Assembly: GCA_964544635.1 (NCBI GenBank)
Contig: CAZJCK010000038.1
Location: 1-34,218 of the forward strand
Reading direction: 5' to 3'
DNA from: CAZJCK01 sp964544635
Lineage (GTDB): Bacteria; Zixibacteria; MSB-5A5; GN15; FEB-12
Length of the DNA: 34,218 nt
Part shown: one piece after another, positions 1-7,855 of the stretch
How the letters are laid out: each line of letters starts with the position of its first letter
How positions within the stretch are numbered: the stretch's first letter is position 1
Translations under genes and position numbers: made by a program
Notes under the pieces: generated by a model
What the model was told of the DNA's origin: nothing
Seen by the model: only the letters and a program-made list of their open reading frames with translations
The model's database searches: none

Positions 1-60
1 CGTTATGCATGACAAGCAACGGCAATAACCAGCTCCAATCGGAAAGGAATGTAACGCATT

Positions 61-564
61 ATGGCTGAACGAATTGTACCGGATATTGGCAAGAAGGCGC
101 CGACGTTTACCCTCCCCAACCAGGAAGGCAAAAAAGTGAAGCTGGCTGATCAGGCCGGTCGCTGGACGGTGCTTTATTTCTACCCTAAAGACGATACACC
201 CGGCTGCACCAAGGAGGCCTGTCAGTTTACGGAAGGCATAAAGGATTTTGGAAAGCTCGATGCTGATGTCTGGGGGGTGTCGCCCGACGATCCGGAGAAA
301 CACCAGAAGTTCATTGATAAGTATAAGCTCAAGGTCAACCTGCTGTCTGATCCGGAGAAGACCGTAATGCAGAAGTACGGCGCCTTTGGCACCAAGAAGA
401 TGTACGGCAAGGAGGTCGAGGGCGTGATCCGTTCGACTTTCCTGATCGACCCGCAGGGAAAGATTGCCCATGTCTGGCCGACGGTACGCGCCGACGGTCA
501 CGCAGCCAAGGTGAAAGAAAAACTGGCCGAGTTCGTCGAGACAGCCAAAGGAACGTCGCGATAG
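61..564 (+). CDS. bcp: Thioredoxin-dependent thiol peroxidase (Bcp/PrxQ-type peroxiredoxin)
   Basis: A 167-residue AhpC/TSA-fold peroxiredoxin that would reduce hydrogen peroxide and organic hydroperoxides in the cytoplasm, using thioredoxin as reductant. The active-site stretch DDTPGCTKEACQFT lies at residues 44-57. C49 is the expected peroxidatic cysteine and C54, five residues on, is the resolving cysteine characteristic of the atypical two-Cys Bcp/PrxQ group. The N-terminal G-x-x-A-P-x-F-x-L-P motif and the later GVIRSTFLIDPQG strand fit the family, and the length is close to the usual 150-160. A purine-rich AAAGGA lies about 13 nt upstream, a rather long spacing. It is monocistronic as far as can be seen, with its own terminator directly downstream. 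Confidence 0.95.
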   Translation: MAERIVPDIGKKAPTFTLPNQEGKKVKLADQAGRWTVLYFYPKDDTPGCTKEACQFTEGIKDFGKLDADVWGVSPDDPEKHQKFIDKYKLKVNLLSDPEKTVMQKYGAFGTKKMYGKEVEGVIRSTFLIDPQGKIAHVWPTVRADGHAAKVKEKLAEFVETAKGTSR

Positions 565-595
565 ATGCCGTTGGCCTCGCTGAGAATGACAATGG

Positions 596-630
596 AACGG
601 CGGCGGCGGACAGTTGCCGTCGTTTGTTTT
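596..630 (+). terminator. Rho-independent terminator after the peroxiredoxin gene
   Basis: AACGGCGGC (596-604) pairs with GCCGTCGTT (616-624) over nine base pairs with one G-U wobble and an 11-nt loop. The T-rich run TGTTTT follows at 625-630. It lies 32 nt after the bcp stop codon and before the next gene. Confidence 0.65.
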
Positions 631-652
631 CGTGGGAAGGGATAGGCTGTAA

Positions 653-1549
653 ATGAAAGTACTCATGTCCGGTTCGACCGGCTTTATCGGGTCAGCGCTG
701 GTGCGTGCGCTCGAGGCTGACGGTCACAAGGTGGGCCGCCTGGTGCGTCCGGGTGGACCGTCCGACACCAACACCGTCCTGTGGGACATCAAGGGTAAGA
801 CGATCGAGGCGGAGGCTCTCGCTGCGTATGACGCCGTCGTGCACCTGGCCGGTGAATCGCTGGTGGGGCGTTGGAATGACGACAAGAAGAACGCCATACT
901 CCGGTCGCGGGTCGACGGTACCTCGCTATTGGCCAACGCTATTCGCGCGCTTGATACCCCGCCGAAGATCTTCGTGCAGGCATCGGCGATCGGCTATTAT
1001 GGTAACCGCGGCGACGAAGAGTTGACCGAAGCCAGCCCGAGAGGGACGGGCTTCCTTGCCGATGTCGTCGAACAGTGGGAGTCGGCCTCGCGAGTGCTCG
1101 ATGATACGGAAGTACGGGTCGTGCGACTGCGCTTCAGTGTGGTGCTTGATCCCGACGGTGGCGCGATGGCGAAGATGCTGACACCGTTCAAGGCGGGGGT
1201 GGGCGGTAAGCTGGCGACGGGGAAGCAGTACATGAGCTGGGTGACGCGTGACGATGTGGTTGGTATTGCCAGGTTCGCCCTGACGAATGAAAGTTTGAGC
1301 GGGGCGGTTAATGCGACTGCACCCAACCCGGTCACCAACGCCGAATTCACCGATGCCCTGGGTGATGCGCTGAACCGTCCGACGGTCGCCACTGTCCCGG
1401 CATTTGCATTGAAGGCTATGCTGGGGACGGAAGCGGCGCAGGAGATGTTGCTGGCATCAACCCGTGTCATCCCGAAGAAGTTGCTCGATGCCGGCTATGA
1501 GTTCAAGCATGCGGAGATACACAGCGCGTTGAAGGATTTGGTGGGGTAG
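653..1549 (+). CDS. TIGR01777-family NAD(P)-binding epimerase-like protein (YfcH type)
   Basis: A 298-residue extended short-chain-dehydrogenase fold protein. The N-terminus MKVLMSGSTGFIGSALV carries the Rossmann motif G-x-T-G-F-I-G, and YYGNRGDEELTE around residues 122-133 holds the tyrosine region. The C-terminal 50 residues match the DUF1731-type tail that distinguishes the TIGR01777 (E. coli YfcH, plant cell-division protein SULA-like) group from sugar epimerases. The substrate of this family is not established. Start: ATG 653 with the purine-rich GGAAGGGATAGG upstream; no other in-frame start fits the fold better. It is a separate unit between two terminators. Confidence 0.88.
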   Translation: MKVLMSGSTGFIGSALVRALEADGHKVGRLVRPGGPSDTNTVLWDIKGKTIEAEALAAYDAVVHLAGESLVGRWNDDKKNAILRSRVDGTSLLANAIRALDTPPKIFVQASAIGYYGNRGDEELTEASPRGTGFLADVVEQWESASRVLDDTEVRVVRLRFSVVLDPDGGAMAKMLTPFKAGVGGKLATGKQYMSWVTRDDVVGIARFALTNESLSGAVNATAPNPVTNAEFTDALGDALNRPTVATVPAFALKAMLGTEAAQEMLLASTRVIPKKLLDAGYEFKHAEIHSALKDLVG

Positions 1550-1564
1550 GATCGCATTCCCGGT

Positions 1565-1603
1565 AAAGAAAAAGGCCGCGGCGGGATCACGTCCGACGCG
1601 GCC
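1565..1603 (-). terminator. Rho-independent terminator of the minus-strand lipoprotein gene
   Basis: Read on the minus strand, GGCCGCG (1603-1597) pairs perfectly with CGCGGCC (1580-1574). The stem extends inward by four more pairs past a mismatch, and it is followed by a TTTTTCTTT tract (1573-1565). The T-rich side exists only on the minus strand, so the terminator belongs to the gene ending at 1629. It may also stop convergent reading from the plus-strand gene. Confidence 0.75.
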
Positions 1604-1628
1604 ATCTATATGAAGAGAGATACAACTC

Positions 1629-2507
1629 TCAGCTGACCGGGTCGCCGGTCCGTATCTCTGTCTCAAGCGTCATGGTACCGTCCACCGTAATCACCGCCTC
1701 ACCATTTTCGATCAGGATGAGAACGTCGCGGGTCACGTTGCGCTCGGCGTAGGCGCGGCCGGACTCGAACGTAATGTCGGCTTCGTAACTGCCGGTAATG
1801 GTACCGCTCAGCTTCTCGGAGATATCGAAGCGGCTGCCGCGCGGGCCGCGCAGATCCTCAACCGTCCAGTTGATACTATGGTCAAGAGTACGGCGGGCGC
1901 GACGCGTTACCAGGGTATCGACTGCCGAGCGGAAGTAGGTGCCGTTGATCGTTATGGTATCAGTGTTGATATCGGAGGCAATGAAGCTGCCAGACAGACC
2001 GGTTAGGGCCTGTGACAGGCGCGGTGTCCGGTGCTCGCCGGTACCTTCGACAATAGTGAACGCCATCGTCCGGGCGGTGTCGCCGCCGACGATGCGGTAC
2101 TGCATCGGCTGGCCGAACTGGTCGCGGAACTGGACGGTGTAGATGCGGCTGATGGAGGCGTAGTACAGGCCAACGTCGGAACCGCGTTCGCGAGAGACAG
2201 TGATCGTCCAGGTACCGGTAACATCGTCATACTCTTTATTCACGGTTTCGCCCGACGCTACTTTTGGGGCCGGGGCGGCGCCGTCGCCGGTCATCTCCAC
2301 CAGGTCGCCGATCTGGTCGACCACACCGCCGTTATCTTCGGACAGGTTACCGGCTACCGACTGAGCAACATCTTCATTGACGTTCAGGTTTTCGGCGCCT
2401 TCGGTCGGCGAGTTACTGCTGCAGCCGATGCCCATGAGGATAAGGGCGATAGCCAGGGTCAGGATCGGCGCGAAGTTCAGGCTGTGTTTCGTGATGCGTG
2501 AGATCAT
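1629..2507 (-). CDS. Putative outer-membrane or periplasmic lipoprotein of unknown function
   Basis: A 292-residue protein that I do not recognise. The N-terminus has basic residues, a hydrophobic stretch (about residues 13-27) and a cysteine at position 29 in the context LMGIGCSS, which resembles a lipobox although glycine at -3 is not the usual leucine. A low-complexity acidic linker follows (about 30-85). The rest is rich in Thr, Ser, Val and Ile with alternating patterns, suggesting an all-beta domain that reads like a cell-surface or hemophore-like barrel/sandwich; this is inference only. Start ATG 2507 is preceded on the minus strand by AAGGAG at 8-nt spacing. It is monocistronic, with a strong terminator downstream. 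Confidence 0.75.
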   Translation of the reverse strand: MISRITKHSLNFAPILTLAIALILMGIGCSSNSPTEGAENLNVNEDVAQSVAGNLSEDNGGVVDQIGDLVEMTGDGAAPAPKVASGETVNKEYDDVTGTWTITVSRERGSDVGLYYASISRIYTVQFRDQFGQPMQYRIVGGDTARTMAFTIVEGTGEHRTPRLSQALTGLSGSFIASDINTDTITINGTYFRSAVDTLVTRRARRTLDHSINWTVEDLRGPRGSRFDISEKLSGTITGSYEADITFESGRAYAERNVTRDVLILIENGEAVITVDGTMTLETEIRTGDPVS

Positions 2508-2656
2508 GGATTGTCTCCTTGTTCTGGAAGGTTGTGCTGACCTATTTCAGTTCTGGTTTCTGAAAGGGGAGTAAGCAGCAGCTGTGCCAAAGATGGAAAA
2601 AGCCCGTGTCGCAGGGGTTTAGGCGGTTGCCGGCGGATGTTCACAGGCCGTAGATC

Positions 2657-2670
2657 GTACCGGACGGTAC
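2657..2670. promoter_or_regulatory. GTACCG-GA-CGGTAC inverted repeat, possible operator
   Basis: A perfect 6-bp inverted repeat with a 2-bp centre lies about 150 bp upstream of the lipoprotein start. Further half-sites GTACCCGGAC (about 2677-2686) and GGTAC (about 2696-2700) lie beside it. This arrangement suits a dimeric repressor site, but chance cannot be excluded. Confidence 0.3.
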
Positions 2671-2770
2671 AGCGGTGTACCCGGACAAACGTTCTGGTAC
2701 ACTTTCAATGGAAAACGGGCAGGCCTGCTTGGATACGGAGTTCTGCCCTATGAGGAGTGTTGAATAATCC

Positions 2771-2798
2771 AAAACGGGCGGAGACACGCCCCGCCCGT
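2771..2798 (-). terminator. Probable terminator of the DNRLRE/dockerin gene
   Basis: On the minus strand ACGGGCGG (2798-2791) pairs perfectly with CCGCCCGT (2781-2774) around a 9-nt loop and is followed by TTTTGGATT. The T tract is short. It lies about 105 nt past the stop codon of the gene at 2904-3821. Confidence 0.5.
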
Positions 2799-2903
2799 GC
2801 GCGACGAAAGTAACTTGATGACCGCGCAGGGGCCCGGCCTTGTATCGCCCCGTCTTCTCGTCGTGGGTCTTTTCAACATGCTCGATGCGAAGCGATGATT
2901 CGT

Positions 2904-3821
2904 TTACGGGCAGTCTGCCGGCCCGACCCCGCCGGCGAACAGGAAGTCAACAAAGGTCGAAAGGTCGATCGGAGTTGCGCTGGAACCATCACCGTTGAAG
3001 TCGCCTTCTTCCGGACAGACCGGTGCGGTACCGCCGGCAAACAGGAAGTCGACCAGGAACGTCAGATCTACCGGGCCGGCACTGAGGCCGTCATTGTTAA
3101 AGTCGCCGGCCTGATCCACACAGCAGGGTTCGTTGGACGGGGTGGAGAAGACAATCAACTGCGGTCGGTTAGTCGGTGTGGGCGACTGTTGGGAGTCGAA
3201 CCGTTTGGCGGTAGCGGTCGTTGATTCATTGCCAATTACAATCCAGCCGAAGTTCGATGACGGAGTCGCAAGCCAGTGGGTAACATCGGCCACCATCTCG
3301 GCGGTAGAGCCCCAGGTATACTGGCCGATGCCGGAGACCGTGATCGATGCCGAGGCGGCAGGCTGGAAGTCACCACCCGGAATTGACCAGAGATCGCCCG
3401 GATTGAATCGGTGAATCCAGGTGGCATCATTAGTGGCCGCCGCAGTACCGCCGCCTTCCTGACCGGCGGCATCGGAGGCACCCTCCCCCCAGTCTGCCAG
3501 AACCCGATGCAGGCTGGCGGTTTGCCCTCCGGAAATCGTTCTGTTCATATTCAGGACCAGTTTGACCGAGTCAATGGTGCTGGTGGACGGAATCGCGCCG
3601 GCGATATCGAAGGCCAACAAGGCTCGCCGCGACAGATTGCTGAAGTCGGTCTGGCCGGTAAACAGGTACTGGCCCTGGCCGTTGGACAGGCCGCCTGCTT
3701 CGTCTTCAAACAGGGTATTGTCTTTGATCGGGTTGAGCGTGTCGACGGCGGTCTGGGCGGACGGTGTTCCGGCGACGAGGCACAGAGCCAGGAAGACGGT
3801 GCTGATTAATTGGTGATGCAT
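2904..3821 (-). CDS. Secreted DNRLRE-domain protein with C-terminal dockerin-like repeats
   Basis: A 305-residue exported protein. Residues 1-23 form a signal peptide (basic start, hydrophobic core, cleavage near PSAQT). Residues about 25-215 resemble the DNRLRE surface-protein beta-sandwich: ALLAFDIAG followed by SVKLVLNMNRT, a conserved G-W-I-V-I-G-N-E strand, and a terminal PQLIVFS strand. Residues about 233-305 hold two tandem calcium-loop repeats, each with D-F-N-x-D-G then a PVDL/PIDL helix ending V-D-F-L-F-A-G-G, like dockerin type I repeats. Such tails are frequent in large secreted proteins of candidate phyla and may anchor or sort them. Start ATG 3821 has GGAG 8 nt upstream. No cohesin or scaffold gene is nearby. 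Confidence 0.78.
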   Translation of the reverse strand: MHHQLISTVFLALCLVAGTPSAQTAVDTLNPIKDNTLFEDEAGGLSNGQGQYLFTGQTDFSNLSRRALLAFDIAGAIPSTSTIDSVKLVLNMNRTISGGQTASLHRVLADWGEGASDAAGQEGGGTAAATNDATWIHRFNPGDLWSIPGGDFQPAASASITVSGIGQYTWGSTAEMVADVTHWLATPSSNFGWIVIGNESTTATAKRFDSQQSPTPTNRPQLIVFSTPSNEPCCVDQAGDFNNDGLSAGPVDLTFLVDFLFAGGTAPVCPEEGDFNGDGSSATPIDLSTFVDFLFAGGVGPADCP

Positions 3822-3936
3822 AAGGCTAACTCCAAATTTGGGCGGCGATCTGTTGCGTGACGTTGTCTATAACAGAGTAAAGGGGTCCAGGTTTCCGAGG
3901 GCCTGCAAACGACTGCTCAGGCATTCCAATCCGCGA

Positions 3937-3965
3937 TTGAATGTGGGCCCGTAATCCGTTATAAT
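3937..3965 (+). promoter_or_regulatory. Sigma-70 type promoter of mtaB (leaderless)
   Basis: TTGAAT (3937-3942), a 17-bp spacer, and a perfect TATAAT (3960-3965). A start site 7-9 nt further on falls at 3972-3974, essentially on the A of the mtaB ATG. No Shine-Dalgarno sequence precedes that ATG, which agrees with a leaderless transcript. Confidence 0.7.
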
Positions 3966-3973
3966 AACAATCT

Positions 3974-5305
3974 ATGCCGACTCGAACGTACAAGCGGCTG
4001 GCGACCCGGACAATCGGCTGCCGGCTCAACCAGTACGAAACAGAGAAGATGGCGGCCGATCTGGCACCGTACGGCTTCGTACGCGCCAGGGACGACACCG
4101 ACATCGACCTGTACATCATCAATACCTGCACCGTCACCCATCGTGCCGACGCCGATGCCCGGTATTACATTCGCAAGGCGGCTCGAGACAACCCCAACGC
4201 CAAAATCGTGGTGGCGGGCTGTTTTGTCGACAAGGACCCGGAGTTCGTCGAGGGGATGGAACAGGTTGATGTGATCGTACGCAATGTCGATAAGCCGGAC
4301 GTGGCCAGTCTCCTGCCCGGCCGGCTGCCGGATCTCTTTGCGTCCGAGCCGGATAAGGGCTGCTCGACGGAAGTGAGCGATTTCTTCGATCACAATCGGG
4401 CGTGGATCAAAATTTCCGACGGCTGCAATCAGTGGTGTTCTTTTTGCATCCTCCCAACCGTGCGCGGCCGTCTGCGCAACCGTCCGCCGCGCGATATCAT
4501 CACCGAAATCAACTCGCTGGTCGAACACGGTTACCGCGAGGTGGTGCTGACGGGTATTCATCTGGGTCATTACAAGAACCGCAAGTCGGATCCTCAGGTA
4601 AAGAATTTGGCCCATCTGTGCAGGATGATCATGCGCGAGACCGACCTGCCGCGGCTGCGGATATCGTCGATCGAGCCGCAGACGGTGCGCGACGAGCTGG
4701 TGCAGGTGTACGCCGATGCCAATGGGCGGATGTGTCGTCACTGGCATATCCCGATGCAGTCCGGTTCCAGCCGCATCCTGAAGGAGATGCGTCGGCCGTA
4801 TGACCAGCCGGTTTATGTGCAGAGGGTGGAGGCGGTCAAGCAGGCGGTCCCCAATACTATTATAGGGGCGGACTGCATTGTCGGCTTTCCCGGCGAGACT
4901 GACTACGACTTCGAGCGCACGATGGCGCTGGCCGAGTCCGGCCTGATCGATTACCTGCATGTCTTCAGCTACTCCGACCGTCCGGGTACCTTCGCCTCCG
5001 ATTTGCCGGACAAGATCGGCCCCGATGTGATCAAGGAGCGCAATGCTACCCTGTCGCGACTGTCGGTCCGGCTGCGCCAGGCGGCGTTCGAGCGGCAGGT
5101 GGGGCAGACGCTCGGTGTTATATCAGAGCACAAATCCGAGCATGAAGGTTTCTACTGGTCGATTTCCGATAATTATGTCAAGGTCAAGCTGCCGAGCGAG
5201 TATGCCGGTACGAGAGAGATCGTACCGATGCAGATCACCGCAGCGCACGACGGATACGTGTCCGGCGACGTGCTCGAAGACCGACGCGCTACCGGCACCT
5301 CCTGA
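3974..5305 (+). CDS. mtaB: tRNA t6A37 methylthiotransferase MtaB
   Basis: A 443-residue radical-SAM methylthiotransferase that would convert N6-threonylcarbamoyladenosine at tRNA position 37 to its 2-methylthio form. The N-terminal UPF0004 domain supplies three cluster cysteines: C16 (TIGCRLNQYE), C52 (NTCTVT) and C83 (VAGCF). The radical-SAM cluster is C151-x3-C155-x2-C158 in SDGCNQWCSFCILPTVRGR. HIPMQSGS and IGADCIVGFPGET follow at the expected places, and a TRAM-like tail ends the protein. The TIGCRLN form and the order of motifs favour MtaB over MiaB or RimO. The gene is divergent from the dockerin-like gene and lacks a ribosome binding site. Confidence 0.93.
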   Translation: MPTRTYKRLATRTIGCRLNQYETEKMAADLAPYGFVRARDDTDIDLYIINTCTVTHRADADARYYIRKAARDNPNAKIVVAGCFVDKDPEFVEGMEQVDVIVRNVDKPDVASLLPGRLPDLFASEPDKGCSTEVSDFFDHNRAWIKISDGCNQWCSFCILPTVRGRLRNRPPRDIITEINSLVEHGYREVVLTGIHLGHYKNRKSDPQVKNLAHLCRMIMRETDLPRLRISSIEPQTVRDELVQVYADANGRMCRHWHIPMQSGSSRILKEMRRPYDQPVYVQRVEAVKQAVPNTIIGADCIVGFPGETDYDFERTMALAESGLIDYLHVFSYSDRPGTFASDLPDKIGPDVIKERNATLSRLSVRLRQAAFERQVGQTLGVISEHKSEHEGFYWSISDNYVKVKLPSEYAGTREIVPMQITAAHDGYVSGDVLEDRRATGTS

Positions 5306-5428
5306 ACAATCTTTCCCCGCTCACGCGGAAAAAACTTCTGAATACAGTCCGACCGCACCCCGCTCCGAGCGTGACGTTCTTTATCTAAATCTACTTCTGA
5401 CAGCAGGTTAGCCGATGTGTCGCAGTCT

Positions 5429-5444
5429 CGGCACACGGTCTGCA
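5429..5444 (+). promoter_or_regulatory. Sigma-54 type promoter candidate ahead of the flagellar cluster
   Basis: CGGCAC, five bases, then CTGCA: 9 of 11 positions agree with TGGCAC-N5-TTGCA, and the essential GG and GC are exactly 10 bp apart. Transcription would start near 5455, about 34 nt before the first flagellar gene. Sigma-54 control of hook and export genes is known in several phyla. A weaker sigma-28-like GCCGATGT (5411-5418, TACT 15 bp upstream) lies just before it. Confidence 0.6.
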
Positions 5445-5488
5445 ATGACCGGCCACGGAGAAATAGTATTTAGTGCGGAGTAATATGC

Positions 5489-6379
5489 GTGGCTGACCAG
5501 GAAAAGAAAAAAGAGAAACAGGAGAGCATCGCTGATCTGGCTGACGATCTGGCTGCTTTGCAGGAAGAGACTCAGAAATCTGACGGTGACAAAAAGCCGG
5601 TCGGTGGCTTGCTGGCCAACAAGATGACGCTGCTCCTGGTCGCATTAGGCGGCCTGGTGCTCATTTTATCGCTGGCCCTGATCGTGATTGTGGTGATGGG
5701 CACCGGTGACAGTACCGAACAGCCGGCTCAGCAACCGACCGAGCAGATCGAGCAACCGGCCCAACCTGAAGCGGAATCGCACTCAGCTGTCGCCGAGCCA
5801 CTCGAAGCGCAGTCCTATTCCGGCGGCCCGCTCATTCCGGAGCTGAGCGAAGAAGAGCTGGCGGCGCTGGAGGCCGAATTCACCGGTGGTAGCAGCGGCA
5901 ACGATCGTGGCGCCCAAATGAACAAGATCATGGAAGAACTGGCCGAAATCGAACTCGATTCCGCCGAGCTGGCGGCCGCGATGGGCGAGGAAATGGAAGT
6001 GTACGATCCGGCCGAGAAGGTCCGTCGTGACTCCATTCGCATTGTCGAGTGGATCGAAGCTCAGGAAGCCGAGATTGCGCAGCGGAAAGCGGAGCTCGAT
6101 GTCCTGGAGAAGGAGCTGGATCGTCGCGAACGATCAGTAGACCAGAAGATAACCCGATTGGAGCAAGTCGAATCGTCGCGCACCGGCAACCTGGCACGTT
6201 TGTACGACGGTATGGACGCCCGCGCCGTGGCCAACCTGATGGCCAACCTTGACGATGAGACAGTCCTTTCGATTCTCCCCCGCATGAACACAAAAAACGC
6301 TTCGGCAGTGTTGACGCTTCTGCCACCCCGGCGGGCGGCCAAACTGTCGAAGGAACTCATAACCATTACAGAAGATTGA
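5489..6379 (+). CDS. MotE-like flagellar protein (MgtE-N-type C-terminal domain)
   Basis: A 296-residue single-span protein in the position where many flagellar operons place a MotE/YlxF-type gene, just before fliK. Residues 1-40 are charged and cytoplasmic, 46-70 form a transmembrane helix, and 75-175 are an acidic Pro/Glu-rich linker. Residues about 177-225 form a heptad-rich coiled coil. Residues 230-285 (LARLYDGMDARAVANLMANL, then LPRMNTKNASAVLTLL) resemble the MgtE N-terminal helical superfamily shared by MotE proteins. MotE chaperones or stabilises stator partners in Epsilonproteobacteria; the role here is inferred. It starts at GTG 5489 with GGAG 8 nt upstream, because the ATG at 5485 meets a stop after three codons. 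The stop is 3 nt from fliK. Confidence 0.72.
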   Translation: MADQEKKKEKQESIADLADDLAALQEETQKSDGDKKPVGGLLANKMTLLLVALGGLVLILSLALIVIVVMGTGDSTEQPAQQPTEQIEQPAQPEAESHSAVAEPLEAQSYSGGPLIPELSEEELAALEAEFTGGSSGNDRGAQMNKIMEELAEIELDSAELAAAMGEEMEVYDPAEKVRRDSIRIVEWIEAQEAEIAQRKAELDVLEKELDRRERSVDQKITRLEQVESSRTGNLARLYDGMDARAVANLMANLDDETVLSILPRMNTKNASAVLTLLPPRRAAKLSKELITITED

Positions 6380-6382
6380 TTC

Positions 6383-7843
6383 ATGGTAAACAATGCACAG
6401 GCACAACAAGGTCTGCTGCCGATTCTCGGAAGGCCGTCGGGCGATCAGGCACAACTGACGCCGACCGGTGACGCCGGCTTCGCAGCCGTCTTCGCGCAGT
6501 TGATGGGTTCATTCGATCCCAATGGAGCTGTGCCGGGAGCCGCATTGCCGACCGACGGACACGCATCCGTTCTCGCGGTTTTGCAGCAGACGAGCCGTTT
6601 TGACCTGGAAGCACTGCTGCAGGGTCGCGCGACCGCGCAGCACCTGGATCCGTTTGCTTCTTTGCTCATGCCGAACGGCGCAGCGGGCCCCGGCCCGACC
6701 GCGACACCGTCCGGCGAGCAACTGCTTCACCTGTTGCAGGTCCCGCCGGGCCAGTATGCGATCAGCAGTTCCGAGGTAGTCGATGGTGACTGGATCGTGG
6801 AGGCGACGCCGCGCAGCGGCGACATGCCGTCGATCAGGATCGCCATCCCGACCGAGCTGCTGCGCAACGGCCTCGACCTGTCACAACTCAACCTGGGCAA
6901 CGGCAAGAACGATCCGCTGGCGCAACTGCGCGGCGAGTTTTCGCAATTGCTGAAGGACGTGCGCGCCACCGAACTGGAAGTACGCCTCACGCCGGCTCCG
7001 ACCGAGACGGCTGAGGAGAGCTTCAACTTCCGCCTCACCGGTCACCTGCCGGAGGGGGAGGTTGCGTTCGGCGGCACCGTTCGGATGCACCCGTCACTGC
7101 GCGGCGGCGGCCAGACGATCGACCCGCAGACCGGACTGCCGGTCAAGGGTGATGCCGAGGCCGAGCAGGTCACGCTCAAGAACGAGATGAAGCAGTCGGG
7201 AGACGGTATGACCGACGACGGTCAGCCGCACCTGGCGAAAGAAGCAGCGGCCACGCTTACCCGGTCAGTGTCGCCGGAATCGGCGGCCAAGAAATTTAAC
7301 TTTGTGCAACTGCAGTCGCAATCCGGACGGACGGAGAGCCTGACCGGTCTGGCCGACGGGGCCACGACCGATGTCAAGGCGGCGTCCGAGGATGACCTGC
7401 TGCCGCGCCAGGTACGCTTCACGCTGCCTGACCAGTTGCACGCCAAACTGCGTCCCAACGGACCATCAGTCATGCTGCGCATCGAGCCGGCGCACCTGGG
7501 CCCGGCCCGTCTGTCGCTGATGATGCGCAAGGATCAACTGTCGGCCCGCCTGGTCGTCGATTCGCTTGCCGCCAAGCAGGTGGTGGAGCATTCGATGGAC
7601 AAGCTGATCGACCAGTTGCAGCGTGCTGATATCAAGGTCGAGTCCGTGCAGGTGATGACCTCCCAGCAACAGCTGGGGCAGGACTCGTCCGGTCGTCAAT
7701 CGCAATGGGCGCACCACCAACACCAGCCCCACCGTTTTGGTCAGTCGACCGGCGGCGAACCATCGGATACCAGCGAGCCGCCCGGCGGCGCGCACGGTGC
7801 GGCGCAGTTCGTCGGCAGCGGCGGTGTCAACCTGCTGGCATAA
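6383..7843 (+). CDS. fliK: Flagellar hook-length control protein FliK
   Basis: A 486-residue protein with the usual FliK layout: a long, variable, Gln/Pro/Ala-rich N-terminal ruler (about residues 1-345) and a conserved Flg_hook C-terminal domain (about 350-432). The latter contains VMLRIEPAHLGPARLSLMM and SARLVVDSLAAKQVVE, the L-x-P-x-x-L-G core that interacts with FlhB to switch export from hook to filament. The extreme C-terminus is rich in Gln, His, Gly and Ser. Near-contiguous with its neighbours (3 nt from the motE-like gene, 12 nt from flgD), it is part of the hook block. The ruler length sets hook length and is too variable to compare here. Confidence 0.9.
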   Translation: MVNNAQAQQGLLPILGRPSGDQAQLTPTGDAGFAAVFAQLMGSFDPNGAVPGAALPTDGHASVLAVLQQTSRFDLEALLQGRATAQHLDPFASLLMPNGAAGPGPTATPSGEQLLHLLQVPPGQYAISSSEVVDGDWIVEATPRSGDMPSIRIAIPTELLRNGLDLSQLNLGNGKNDPLAQLRGEFSQLLKDVRATELEVRLTPAPTETAEESFNFRLTGHLPEGEVAFGGTVRMHPSLRGGGQTIDPQTGLPVKGDAEAEQVTLKNEMKQSGDGMTDDGQPHLAKEAAATLTRSVSPESAAKKFNFVQLQSQSGRTESLTGLADGATTDVKAASEDDLLPRQVRFTLPDQLHAKLRPNGPSVMLRIEPAHLGPARLSLMMRKDQLSARLVVDSLAAKQVVEHSMDKLIDQLQRADIKVESVQVMTSQQQLGQDSSGRQSQWAHHQHQPHRFGQSTGGEPSDTSEPPGGAHGAAQFVGSGGVNLLA

Positions 7844-7855
7844 AGGAGCAACCGA

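Larger units (their letters stand above)
2508..2903. other. Non-coding gap between two minus-strand genes
   Basis: 396 bp without a convincing gene. It holds the presumed terminator of the upstream minus-strand gene (2771-2798), a short palindrome with extra GTAC half-sites (2657-2670 and to its right), and therefore probably the promoter region of the lipoprotein gene. I see no clear -35/-10 pair. Confidence 0.6.

Noticed and set aside
5306..5340. CCGC-TCAC-GCGG hairpin after mtaB as a terminator
   Set aside because: It is followed by an A run on the plus strand and no T run on either strand, so it does not meet the intrinsic terminator pattern.
5386..5418. Sigma-28 promoter TAAA...GCCGATGT before the flagellar cluster
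   Set aside because: TAAA is 21 bp from GCCGAT where 15 is expected; with correct spacing the -35 is TACT, only a half match. The sigma-54 element is better supported.
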